This document shows, piece by piece, positions 54,628 to 62,905 of a DNA stretch of 64,000 nt (position 1 is the first letter of the stretch; each line of letters begins with the position of its first letter). Where the stretch lies: NCBI RefSeq assembly GCF_003026495.1, contig NZ_PYMA01000003.1, forward strand, positions 248,001 through 312,000, given 5' to 3'. Source of the stretch: Photobacterium sanctipauli. GTDB lineage: Bacteria; Pseudomonadota; Gammaproteobacteria; Enterobacterales; Vibrionaceae. Below the pieces are notes generated by a model. The model was not told where the DNA came from. It ran no database searches and worked only from the letters and a program-made list of their open reading frames with translations. The translations under genes and the position numbers were made by a program.

Positions 54628-55110
54628 ATGAAATCAAAGCTATTGCTTGCGGGGCTGTTAGCGGCAACCACTCTACTTACAGGGTGCTCCGATGACGAAG
54701 TCGGGGATGTAAGCCTTGGTATGTTCACCATGAAGGACATCAAACTAAACACCCTCATCGATCCGGAAGTACCGGGGGTAACTTGCCATATTGCCAGCAT
54801 CGAAGCGGACTTAAGCTTGGCTGACCCAAGCGACAGCTCTATTTCTTGCCGCCAAACCGGCGAGATCACACCTGAGATGCTAGCCAATATCGACAAGTCG
54901 AAGTCGGGCGAAGTGGTTTTCAAAAAGTCGAAAAGTATCTTCTTTAAATCAATGAAGATCCGCCGCATCTTTGATGCCGATAACCAGACCCTGATGTACT
55001 TGTCCTACTCGACCAAAGAAACATCGGGCAGCTTCAAGCACAGCCTATCGACGGTGCCACTTTGGGGTACGGCGGCTTATGTTGAGCCAGCTGCAAACAC
55101 TGCTAAATAG
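54628..55110 (+). CDS. creA: CreA-family protein
   Basis: A 160-residue protein with a lipoprotein-like signal (LLLAGLLAATTLLTGC). The mature part shows VSLGMFTMKDIKLNTLIDP, GVTCHIASIEADLSLADPSD, ISCRQTGEI and LMYLSYSTKE, as in CreA. CreA of E. coli is a small secreted protein of unknown role named from its operon with CreBCD, which are absent here. The C-terminal frame end overlaps a second frame that I do not accept as a gene. Confidence 0.9.
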   Translation: MKSKLLLAGLLAATTLLTGCSDDEVGDVSLGMFTMKDIKLNTLIDPEVPGVTCHIASIEADLSLADPSDSSISCRQTGEITPEMLANIDKSKSGEVVFKKSKSIFFKSMKIRRIFDADNQTLMYLSYSTKETSGSFKHSLSTVPLWGTAAYVEPAANTAK

Positions 55111-55445
55111 AGACATTCATAATAGTGAATTTCGCAAGCGGTTGGTTAATCTGTATTCAAACAGCCACCGCTTGTTTGCTTTTTGCTCGCTTTCGAAAGA
55201 ACAGCTCAAAAACACCCCACTCATAACTTTGACTGGCATATTAGACAGCTATCCAACACTATTACTTATCCTTGAAAGTTGCATCTAATATACTGTTAAA
55301 TAACTTCTTTATCTTTATTCATCTTCTGTCTAGCAGATCACATTAACGCTTGTGCTTATTGCATATATGTCACGTTTTTTATGCACTTCTACCTGTATAT
55401 TTTCGACCATGACAATGCTCGTTCGAAAACAACATAGGTAACGAA

Positions 55446-56186
55446 ATGAAAAAAGTATTTGCGCACCGTGGTATGTCAGCCCTTGCTCCTGAAAATACAC
55501 TGACAGCATTTTCCATGTGCAAGCAATATGGAATTCAATGGATTGAATGTGATGTCGACATCTTGGCCGATGGAACGGTCGTTTTATCTCACGACGATAC
55601 ACTGGATCGTTGTACTGATCGCTGTGGTAGTTTATACGACCTTACCGTAAGCGACTTACCCGCCATTGATGCTGGCAGCTGGTTCCATGATGACTTCATC
55701 GGCGAAAGAATTCCTACTTTTGAGCAACTCGTTACGCTTGCTAATGAGCACGAACTGAACCTCAACGTTGAAATCAAGTCTTGTACTGCCGGTTGGGAGA
55801 TGACCGACAAGCTACTTACCAACGTGATCCGCGATTTAGAGCAATTAAACCCAGAACGCGAGCTAATTGTCTCAAGCTTCAATCCATTAGCACTGGCTGA
55901 ATTCAAGCGCCGCCGCCCGCAAACGTCCGTCGCTTGCTTGTTCGAAGATGCCAACCTATGGGATGACTGGCAATCCATCCTTGAAGCTTGTCAGGCTGAG
56001 TACATCCACCCGGAAGATGTCAACCTGACCAAAGAAAAAGTACAGAAGTTCAAAGCCGCTGGTTACAAGATCAATGTTTATACGGTTAATGACCTTGCCC
56101 GAGCCAATCAATTATTCAACTGGGGTGTTGACGGCGTCTTCACCGATATCGCACACCAGTTTCCTTCAAAGTACAAAAAACAATAA
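55446..56186 (+). CDS. Glycerophosphodiester phosphodiesterase (UgpQ-like)
   Basis: A 246-residue GDPD. Catalytic residues are in VFAHRGMSALAPENTLTAF (His and Arg-Gly), WIECDVDILADGTVVLSHDD with the metal-binding Glu/Asp and the His, and the strand NLNVEIKS. It has no signal peptide, so it is cytoplasmic, like UgpQ. It hydrolyses glycerophosphodiesters to glycerol 3-phosphate and an alcohol. It lies 42 nt before a transporter gene on the same strand, probably one operon. Confidence 0.9.
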   Translation: MKKVFAHRGMSALAPENTLTAFSMCKQYGIQWIECDVDILADGTVVLSHDDTLDRCTDRCGSLYDLTVSDLPAIDAGSWFHDDFIGERIPTFEQLVTLANEHELNLNVEIKSCTAGWEMTDKLLTNVIRDLEQLNPERELIVSSFNPLALAEFKRRRPQTSVACLFEDANLWDDWQSILEACQAEYIHPEDVNLTKEKVQKFKAAGYKINVYTVNDLARANQLFNWGVDGVFTDIAHQFPSKYKKQ

Positions 56187-56228
56187 CAACAACGCTCCCT
56201 ACAACTATTAAATAAAGAAGATTTTGCT

Positions 56229-57524
56229 ATGAACAGAATGATTGAGAAAATCGGCTTTGACTCCAACAAGCGCTTTTATGGCTTCTTGTCGGTAGTCATG
56301 TCAGGTCAGATCATCTACTCCGCTTTCGAAGCCTTTAAAGGCACCTTCTACAACCTACTGCTGGAAGTGCTCAACATCGACAATACCCAGATGGGTATCT
56401 TGTTTACCCTGATAGGTTCTGCGATGTTCTTCTACATCCCAGCTGGCTGGGTTAACAACCGCTTCTCTGTTCGATCTATTTTGATGAGCAGCCTTGTCGT
56501 TCGTTTAGCCAGTATGATGTTTATCATCATGTTCCAGCCCGAGTTTACCGTGCTGGCGATTATTGCCGGTATTTGGGGTATTACCGATGCCATCTTCTGG
56601 CCTGCGGTTGTGAACGGTGTCAACCTGATGTCGGGTGATAACAACAAGGGGATGGCCTTCGGCCTGCTTGAATCTATCCGCCGTGCGATGGAAATGAGCA
56701 TGAATGCCGTTATCGTTGGAATCATGGCCTTGGTTGGTGGCTCGATTCTGGTATTCAAGGGCGCGATTCTTTTCTACACCCTGCTTATCATCCCAATGAT
56801 TTACCTGATTTGGAAATACGTACCGGATAACAAACTGGAAGTACAAGAAGGCGAATCTAAGAACAAAGCAGCACTACAAGGTCTTATCCACGTACTTAAG
56901 ATGCCAACAGTTTGGCTGGCAGCACTGACGTCGATGACAGTGTACTGGACTTACATCACCCTGATTTACACCGTGCCTTACCTACAAGCGGTATTCGGGC
57001 TAACCACCTCTCAGGCTGCGATGTTCGGTATCATCAATACCGGTGCCATGGGTGTTATCGCAGGCTTGGTGGCGGGTTCACTGTCTGACTTCCTCTTCAA
57101 GTCTTCAACCAAGATGATGATGTTCGCACTTGGCCTGACCGCGCTGTGTCTGCTGGGTACCATTTTGATGCCAAAAGACCAAGGCATGCTAATGATGAAC
57201 ATCATCCTGCTAATGTGTTTCTCATTCTCTATCTTCTTGGCGAAAGGCATTATCTTAGCGCCGGTTGCCGAAGCGGGCGTACCTGACCAATGCAGCGGTG
57301 CTGCAATGAGTGTAGGTTCATTCGCAGCTTACGCTTCTGTATTCTGGGCTTACGCACTAAACGGTTGGATCATTGATACCTTCGACAAGATTGAAGCCTA
57401 CCAGATGATCTTCGGTATCGGCCTGACAGTTTCATCCGCTGGTATGGCGTGTGCCGGTGTACTACTAATGGTGAAACGCCGCCAGAAGAACCAGCAACAA
57501 ACCGCGGAGCTTGCTGAATCGTAA
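56229..57524 (+). CDS. MFS transporter, probable glycerophosphodiester uptake
   Basis: A 431-residue MFS permease with 12 helices: FLSVVMSGQIIYSAFEAFKG near the N-terminus, GWVNNRFSVRSILMSSLVVR in loop 2-3, SGDNNKGMAFGLLESIRRA, GVIAGLVAGSLSDFLFKSS, and GAAMSVGSFAAYASVFWA. It follows the phosphodiesterase and very likely brings in its substrate or a related phosphodiester. It could instead carry another small metabolite. A strong terminator closes the pair. Confidence 0.8.
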   Translation: MNRMIEKIGFDSNKRFYGFLSVVMSGQIIYSAFEAFKGTFYNLLLEVLNIDNTQMGILFTLIGSAMFFYIPAGWVNNRFSVRSILMSSLVVRLASMMFIIMFQPEFTVLAIIAGIWGITDAIFWPAVVNGVNLMSGDNNKGMAFGLLESIRRAMEMSMNAVIVGIMALVGGSILVFKGAILFYTLLIIPMIYLIWKYVPDNKLEVQEGESKNKAALQGLIHVLKMPTVWLAALTSMTVYWTYITLIYTVPYLQAVFGLTTSQAAMFGIINTGAMGVIAGLVAGSLSDFLFKSSTKMMMFALGLTALCLLGTILMPKDQGMLMMNIILLMCFSFSIFLAKGIILAPVAEAGVPDQCSGAAMSVGSFAAYASVFWAYALNGWIIDTFDKIEAYQMIFGIGLTVSSAGMACAGVLLMVKRRQKNQQQTAELAES

Positions 57525-57551
57525 TAGATTTAGTCATCGCTTGAAAAAACG

Positions 57552-57581
57552 AAGGGTAGCCGTTGTGGCTACCCTTTTTTA
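57552..57581 (+). terminator. Terminator of the GDPD-MFS pair
   Basis: AAGGGTAGCC and GGCTACCCTT pair around GTTGT, running into six T residues. The A-run before it allows leftward use by the exporter operon too. Confidence 0.88.
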
Positions 57582-57630
57582 TTTCCAGCCTTCATCGCTA
57601 AATACTCTCGTATTTGAGTGGTTTAGCTAA

Positions 57631-58797
57631 CTAAACCACAACTTTAGACTTCTGCTCACGCTTCACCTTGCACATCAGATATACGGCAATCAACCCATAC
57701 ACCAGTGCTTGCCCCCAAAGTTGCCCCCAATAACCCAATACTTGATCAAAGCTGGCCCCCATCTGGCTAAGGCGCAGGAATGCATTGATTGCAGGGGTTG
57801 ATGGCGCCAACTGGGCCAGCGCATTGATTGGGGCAGGAATGGCTTCTGGCGGCCAAATAAACCCGGTAGAAAAAACCAAAGGCAACGAGCTTAGCAATAC
57901 CACAACGGTCACCAACTCGCGGCGTGGTACCCACTGGCCAATAATGATCCCAAGGGCAATCACCGCCAATAGGAATGGCAGCACCATTGCAAGCAAATCC
58001 GAAATCTGTGCCAACCGACTGATATGGTAATAGCTAAAACTAAAGCCGAAATAGTACATCACCAATGGCAGGTAAATGGCAGTGAACACCAAAAGCCTAA
58101 CCAACAGGACTTTCCACGCGGGATAATGAAGCCAGTACCCTGTTTTGCCCTCTCTTCGGTAACTATTCTGGCCGCTCCCCAGCAAACCAACAGCGATGAG
58201 CAAGGTTTGATGCAAGATAAGCACAAAAGCCGCAGGCACTACATAGTTAATGTACCCCATCGTTGGGTTAAAAACGGGTTGGGCATTGACTTTTATCGGC
58301 GCATATTGCTTGGAAGCCAAGGCAATATTGTCCCCTGACATCACCATATGCGACACTTTGGCTTTTGCTCCCAGCGTTCCGCTGGTTGCAGCCAGTCCTT
58401 CAACAACAGTACCGTAAACAAGGAAATATGCAGCATCACCACCGTAGGCGAGCGTCGGGCTTTTTCCCAACAAGATATCGCGATGAAAGTGCTTAGGGAT
58501 CACTAACAAACCTTCAACTTGACCACTGTTAACCAAGGCTTTGGCTGCATCAATACTGTTCGCCCTTGCAGCGATTTGCACCTGCGGGGTTGCATCCACC
58601 ATGCGTTCGAGCTCTCGGCTCAGTTGAGTTTGGTCGAGGTTCACCACGGCAATGGCCTGTTCCCGAGGCAGCTGGTTGGAGTAAGGCAACGGATACAGGA
58701 ACGAGTAAATCAATACACCACCGAAAACGGTAAACAAGATCGAGGGATTGGTAAATATCGCTTTTAATTCAAATTTGAATAATGCTCGCCAACTCAT
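57631..58797 (-). CDS. ABC-2-type permease subunit
   Basis: A 388-residue membrane protein: one N-terminal helix, a large extracytoplasmic domain and five or six C-terminal helices (YVVPAAFVLILHQTLLIAVG, LVTVVVLLSSLPLVFSTGFIW), typical of YhhJ/YbhR-type ABC-2 permeases. The ATG at 58797 overlaps the end of the upstream permease gene by 4 nt, and the frame upstream of it is not used. It is the last of a four-gene operon with an outer-membrane factor and an adaptor. No ATPase gene is in the operon. Confidence 0.85.
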   Translation of the reverse strand: MSWRALFKFELKAIFTNPSILFTVFGGVLIYSFLYPLPYSNQLPREQAIAVVNLDQTQLSRELERMVDATPQVQIAARANSIDAAKALVNSGQVEGLLVIPKHFHRDILLGKSPTLAYGGDAAYFLVYGTVVEGLAATSGTLGAKAKVSHMVMSGDNIALASKQYAPIKVNAQPVFNPTMGYINYVVPAAFVLILHQTLLIAVGLLGSGQNSYRREGKTGYWLHYPAWKVLLVRLLVFTAIYLPLVMYYFGFSFSYYHISRLAQISDLLAMVLPFLLAVIALGIIIGQWVPRRELVTVVVLLSSLPLVFSTGFIWPPEAIPAPINALAQLAPSTPAINAFLRLSQMGASFDQVLGYWGQLWGQALVYGLIAVYLMCKVKREQKSKVVV

Positions 58798-59999
58798 TGA
58801 GTGATCTCCTGCACTTTCGATGCCTGCTTGCTCGTAGGGTCTGCATCTAACGCCAAGTTTTTCAGCCGCCAACCCACCAGCACAAACACTGCCGAGAAGG
58901 AAAGCAGACTCAGCAATTGCGGCGTTGCCATCCCCCAAGAAAAACCATGGTTAACCTGATGTACCTGCACGTCTAAATAATGGGTGACAGGAAGCATGGC
59001 TCGCCAAATTTGGGCAAGCAACGGCATATCAGACGCCGGAAATGTCACACCGACAAACGCAAAAGCGGGCGCCGTAAAACCAGCCGCTAAGCTCATTGCC
59101 TTTGTTGCATCTAGGGTGAAGAGATAAAACACACAGGCGATGGCTTGGCATGCGAATACCATCAAAGCTTGTGCCAACAGCAAGACGCCCCAACTACCAT
59201 GCATCGGCCAACCCAACAGGCCGTACAATGCCCATAAAAATAATGCGCCCTGCACCATGAACAACAAGGTGTAAGGCAGTAGTTTCATGATGAAATGGCG
59301 CAGCGGCGAACGTGACAACCACAAACTGAGCCCGGTATTGCCATTGGCGCGCGTTTCAAAAGAGAGCGCCAAAATAGTCGTCACCACAATCGCAATTTGC
59401 CACACCGCCGGAATCGCTGCCGACACAATGAACTGCCCATAGTGGCTATTACTGTTGTATAGCGGGGTAATTTGAGAACGTAACGGTACTGCCTGACCAA
59501 TCGCCTGAATAGGTACGCTGGTCCCATCAGCCATATTTTTCAGGGTGTCGATAGACGCATTTAGCGTCCCCTGGGCTTGCATCACCGCGGCATTAACCAA
59601 CTTGGCTATCAAGATAAATTGGCTGTTATAGAAGGTCGTCACCGTCGGTGACATACCCGTTAGCGTCTGCTTTTCAAGCTTTGGCGGGATCACCACCAGC
59701 GCGTAGATATCGCCACCTCTCAATGCATAACTGCCCTGCTCGACCGATGCATAAGCCTGGTCAACAGATAATACAGGACTGGCATCATACTGGCGGATCA
59801 ACTGGCGTGACAATCGGCTATGGTCAAGATCCACCACGCCAATAGGCAGGTCACGGGCGATACCTGATGAAAAGATCCCCCACAGTAGCATAAAGATCAG
59901 TAATGGTACCCAAGTCACCAGGGCTAAAATCCACCGATCCCGTCGAATGATTTGCCACTCTCGACCCAATAAGGAGCGTAACGAGTTAGTCATGGGCAT
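58794..59999 (-). CDS. ABC-2-type permease subunit
   Basis: A 401-residue ABC-2 permease of the same fold: N-terminal helix (WILALVTWVPLLIFMLLWGI), periplasmic domain (LPIGVVDLDHSRLSRQLIRQ), then helices in the C-terminal half (IVVTTILALSFETRANGNTG, AMSLAAGFTAPAFAFVGVTF). It starts on the last base of the adaptor stop (TAATG) and overlaps the next permease by 4 nt, so all are translationally coupled. Probably forms a heterodimer with the other permease. Confidence 0.85.
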   Translation of the reverse strand: MPMTNSLRSLLGREWQIIRRDRWILALVTWVPLLIFMLLWGIFSSGIARDLPIGVVDLDHSRLSRQLIRQYDASPVLSVDQAYASVEQGSYALRGGDIYALVVIPPKLEKQTLTGMSPTVTTFYNSQFILIAKLVNAAVMQAQGTLNASIDTLKNMADGTSVPIQAIGQAVPLRSQITPLYNSNSHYGQFIVSAAIPAVWQIAIVVTTILALSFETRANGNTGLSLWLSRSPLRHFIMKLLPYTLLFMVQGALFLWALYGLLGWPMHGSWGVLLLAQALMVFACQAIACVFYLFTLDATKAMSLAAGFTAPAFAFVGVTFPASDMPLLAQIWRAMLPVTHYLDVQVHQVNHGFSWGMATPQLLSLLSFSAVFVLVGWRLKNLALDADPTSKQASKVQEITQ

Positions 60000-60973
60000 T
60001 ACTCTACAATGATGCTCATACCAACACGCAGGCCCTCAATCGGTTTAAGCGGGCGTGCTTCAATTTCGAACGTGCGCATATCAAAACCTTGGGTCGCATC
60101 AGTCGTTCGCCAAGTGGCGAAATCACCCATCGCGGCAACATGGGTCACTTTGAAAGTGTGGTGGTCATTGCCTAGCGCCGGGATCAACGCGTCAAACTGC
60201 GCGCCTTTGTTATAGTTTTTTAGGTTGTCTTCACGTACATGGAATACCGCCCATGCATCTTCCATATCAACCACACTCACAACAGGAAAGCCCTGCGGCG
60301 CCAATTCGCCAGCATGTAACAGCACTTGTGTCACCTCACCGTCATACCAGCTTTTTACTTGGGTATCTGCAGCATAGGCTTCAACTTCAGCAACCGCGCC
60401 CGCCGCCATTCTGGCTTTTTCCGCAGCAGCACGCTTGGTTTCGTCTCGTGCGCCCTCTTTTGCCATGGCATACATCTGATAGGCTGCACGCTCGGTAAAT
60501 CTTGCCGCTTGCCACTGGGTATAGGCTTCATCGCGTTTCTGCTCGGCCATGACGCCATCTTTGAATAAGCTATCAACACGCTGATATGTCTTTTCCATTA
60601 AGGCGGCCGCTGCTTTGGCTTTTTGCCATTGATCCCTAGCAGCTGCAATTTCTTGGCTTCGGGCCCCTTTTTCAGCTTGTTCCGCCATCGCGCCGGCCGC
60701 TTCTTGCCCTGCTTTGGCTTGTTCTAACTTGGCATCGATTTCAGGGCTCAGCAGGGTGAAAATCAAATCGCCTTGAGATACATCGTCCCCTTTACGAACG
60801 AGTACCTGCTCAATACGACCCGGGACTTTCGATGAAATATTGTATTGCTGGGCTTCAATTTGCCCTTGCATACGCACAGGCGCGGGTTGGTATGCCTGCC
60901 AAAATGTAAAACCCAGCCAACCGACCACTGCTGCTACCGGCACTACCGCTGCAATAGACTTAAACTTACTCAT
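59999..60973 (-). CDS. HlyD-family membrane fusion protein
   Basis: A 324-residue periplasmic adaptor: an N-terminal helix (SIAAVVPVAAVVGWLGFTFW), a lipoyl half (VRMQGQIEAQQYNISSKVPG, RIEQVLVRKGDDVSQGDLIF), an Ala/Lys/Glu coiled-coil hairpin, and a beta-barrel end (DAWAVFHVREDNLKNY, GLRVGMSIIVE). It links the inner permeases with the outer-membrane factor encoded just before it; the genes overlap by 4 nt. The closest relatives are YhiI/YbhG-like adaptors. Confidence 0.9.
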   Translation of the reverse strand: MSKFKSIAAVVPVAAVVGWLGFTFWQAYQPAPVRMQGQIEAQQYNISSKVPGRIEQVLVRKGDDVSQGDLIFTLLSPEIDAKLEQAKAGQEAAGAMAEQAEKGARSQEIAAARDQWQKAKAAAALMEKTYQRVDSLFKDGVMAEQKRDEAYTQWQAARFTERAAYQMYAMAKEGARDETKRAAAEKARMAAGAVAEVEAYAADTQVKSWYDGEVTQVLLHAGELAPQGFPVVSVVDMEDAWAVFHVREDNLKNYNKGAQFDALIPALGNDHHTFKVTHVAAMGDFATWRTTDATQGFDMRTFEIEARPLKPIEGLRVGMSIIVE

Positions 60974-62415
60974 GACTGAACCTCTACACCTTGATATTGC
61001 TGATATTGATTAAAACTGTTGATTTCACCGCTCACGGCCAACAAGCGAGTGAGAGAGATAACATATTGATAAGCAGCGGCTGAACGCTGGGTACGAACAC
61101 TTGCCAGATACATTTCTGCATCAACCACATCGAGCGATGTTGATAACCCTTGGCTAAACGCCTTTTCGCGCAAGCGCACATTCTCTTTCGCCAGCTGCAG
61201 GCTAGAAGCCAAGCCGTTGTACTCTTCGAGCGACTGCATTGCCTCGCGGTAGGTTTTCTCTACCAAGACTGTTAGGTCTTGCTCGGCTTGTGCACGTAAA
61301 TAGTTCACTTGGGTAACGGCACTGTGAGCCGCTTTGACTTTGCCTGAACGGCCTGAGTTGTCGAGCAGCGGAATATTTACCCCAACCCCCACCGCCCAAT
61401 CCGGCGACGTTTTTGACGCTAACGTATCGTCTTCATGCAGGTTGTAATTACCGTATAGGTACACCTCAGGGTAGTACTTGCCCTTCTCTGCATCGATCAG
61501 GCCATTCGCTTGCTTCTTCTTGGCATCCAGAATATGCAGGCCTGGGTAATCCGCTAGCGTCTTATCGATATAGGCTGACATCGGCGGCAACGACGTATTG
61601 GTAAACAAGGCCGTCGACGGCATTGCCGGCGCTCCAAGTTTAAGTAGCTTAGTCAGCGCAACTTGGGCGATCTCGAGATCACGCTGCGCCTTTTGTCTTT
61701 CTACCCGCGCCTTATCGTAAGACGCTTCGGCCTGAAGGCGCTCAACCTTGGCAATTTGCCCCTGTCGCTCTAGCTTCTTGGCATGTTCAAAGTGTTTTTT
61801 TAGCCCGACTTCCACATCAATACGCGTATCAAGTACTTGCTGGGTCAGCACGACACCAAAATAAAACTTCGACAAGTCTTCAAACGTGCCTTGCTGCTTC
61901 ATTTTGAGCATATTCTTCGCTTCTTCGCTCTGCCCCTTGGCAACATCTTGCGCAGCACTGATCCGACCGCCCGTAAAGATCGGCCAAACGGCTCGGATTG
62001 AACTGGTGAACACATCACGCTCAGTAAGTTGAGAGGTAAACAGCGGATCCAATGACGATAAGTTTAAATTCAGCCTGTCGCTGACTGCCATGCTGTCAAA
62101 CAGATCTGACGGCTTGATTTCGACAGGTTTATCAAGGCGGGTATATTTCGCCGAGGCTGTGACTTTCGGCAAATACAGATCTTTGGCTGCATCTTGCATA
62201 TGCCGGTAACGTTCAACATTCGCGCGCTCAGCGGCAAGCCCATCATTGCTCCCCACGACAGCGTGCCATGCATCAAGAAAACTGACGCTCTGCTGGGCTT
62301 TATAGGCGGTCGATTGCTCAGGAAGGTGGTCGCCGTAAGATGACGAAGTATCGGCCAATACTGGTATCGCTGCGACTGCACAACAAATAACCAGAGCGAT
62401 TTTATTTATTTTCAT
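60970..62415 (-). CDS. TolC-family outer-membrane factor
   Basis: A 481-residue TolC-like protein with a signal peptide (MKINKIALVICCAVAAIPVL, cleavage near LA-DT) and two homologous long helical halves (LPKVTASAKYTRLDKPVEIK; YPEVYLYGNYNLHEDDTLAS), and VGVGVNIPLLDNSGRSGKVK. The ATG at 62415 follows AAGGA; the frame upstream of it is not used. It is the first gene of the exporter operon and provides the exit duct. Confidence 0.9.
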   Translation of the reverse strand: MKINKIALVICCAVAAIPVLADTSSSYGDHLPEQSTAYKAQQSVSFLDAWHAVVGSNDGLAAERANVERYRHMQDAAKDLYLPKVTASAKYTRLDKPVEIKPSDLFDSMAVSDRLNLNLSSLDPLFTSQLTERDVFTSSIRAVWPIFTGGRISAAQDVAKGQSEEAKNMLKMKQQGTFEDLSKFYFGVVLTQQVLDTRIDVEVGLKKHFEHAKKLERQGQIAKVERLQAEASYDKARVERQKAQRDLEIAQVALTKLLKLGAPAMPSTALFTNTSLPPMSAYIDKTLADYPGLHILDAKKKQANGLIDAEKGKYYPEVYLYGNYNLHEDDTLASKTSPDWAVGVGVNIPLLDNSGRSGKVKAAHSAVTQVNYLRAQAEQDLTVLVEKTYREAMQSLEEYNGLASSLQLAKENVRLREKAFSQGLSTSLDVVDAEMYLASVRTQRSAAAYQYVISLTRLLAVSGEINSFNQYQQYQGVEVQS

Positions 62416-62905
62416 GTCGTTCCTTTCAGCCTGAAGAATGGCTAGACGAATAAATTCTAGAGCAATTACTCTAAAAAACAACCATAGAACTGAATAAAGC
62501 ACAGAATAAAACAGTGTGTAACGCGGATTTTATGCAAGAGAAAAGTGGGACGTTGGATGCAAGGGAAAAAAATAGCGGGCTTAACTGCCCGCTGAGAGTC
62601 ACCTTACCAATCTATTTCTTGCCTCAAGAGTATGTATCAAGAAACAGTGGGGGTATAAGCCAAATCATCAACATCCTTGTTGCGAGAACCATTACCCGAA
62701 ATAGAATATCATTCTGTTAGTTTACGGTACACAAGACTGTATATAATAAGTGATCTTAATCACACCTCTATTTGGACCTTATAAGCAATACGAAACTGGA
62801 CACCTAAGCGCGAAAGCCTGTTCTGAGCCACACTTATAGCTACCCCAATACGGGGCGATAGATAGCTAAACATTCACCCCAAACTTGCAACACAGGCGTG
62901 GCATT
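62416..62905. other. Gene-free interval between divergent exporter and antiporter
   Basis: About 490 nt that must contain both promoters. A small GGGC/GCCC hairpin near 62577-62594 and an ATAGAATATCATTCTGTTAG stretch near 62700 were seen; no regulator gene for the exporter is present. Nothing else recognised. Confidence 0.45.

Noticed and set aside
55079..55288. 69-codon frame overlapping the end of creA
   Set aside because: It starts inside creA without a ribosome site and its sequence does not look like a domain; probably chance.
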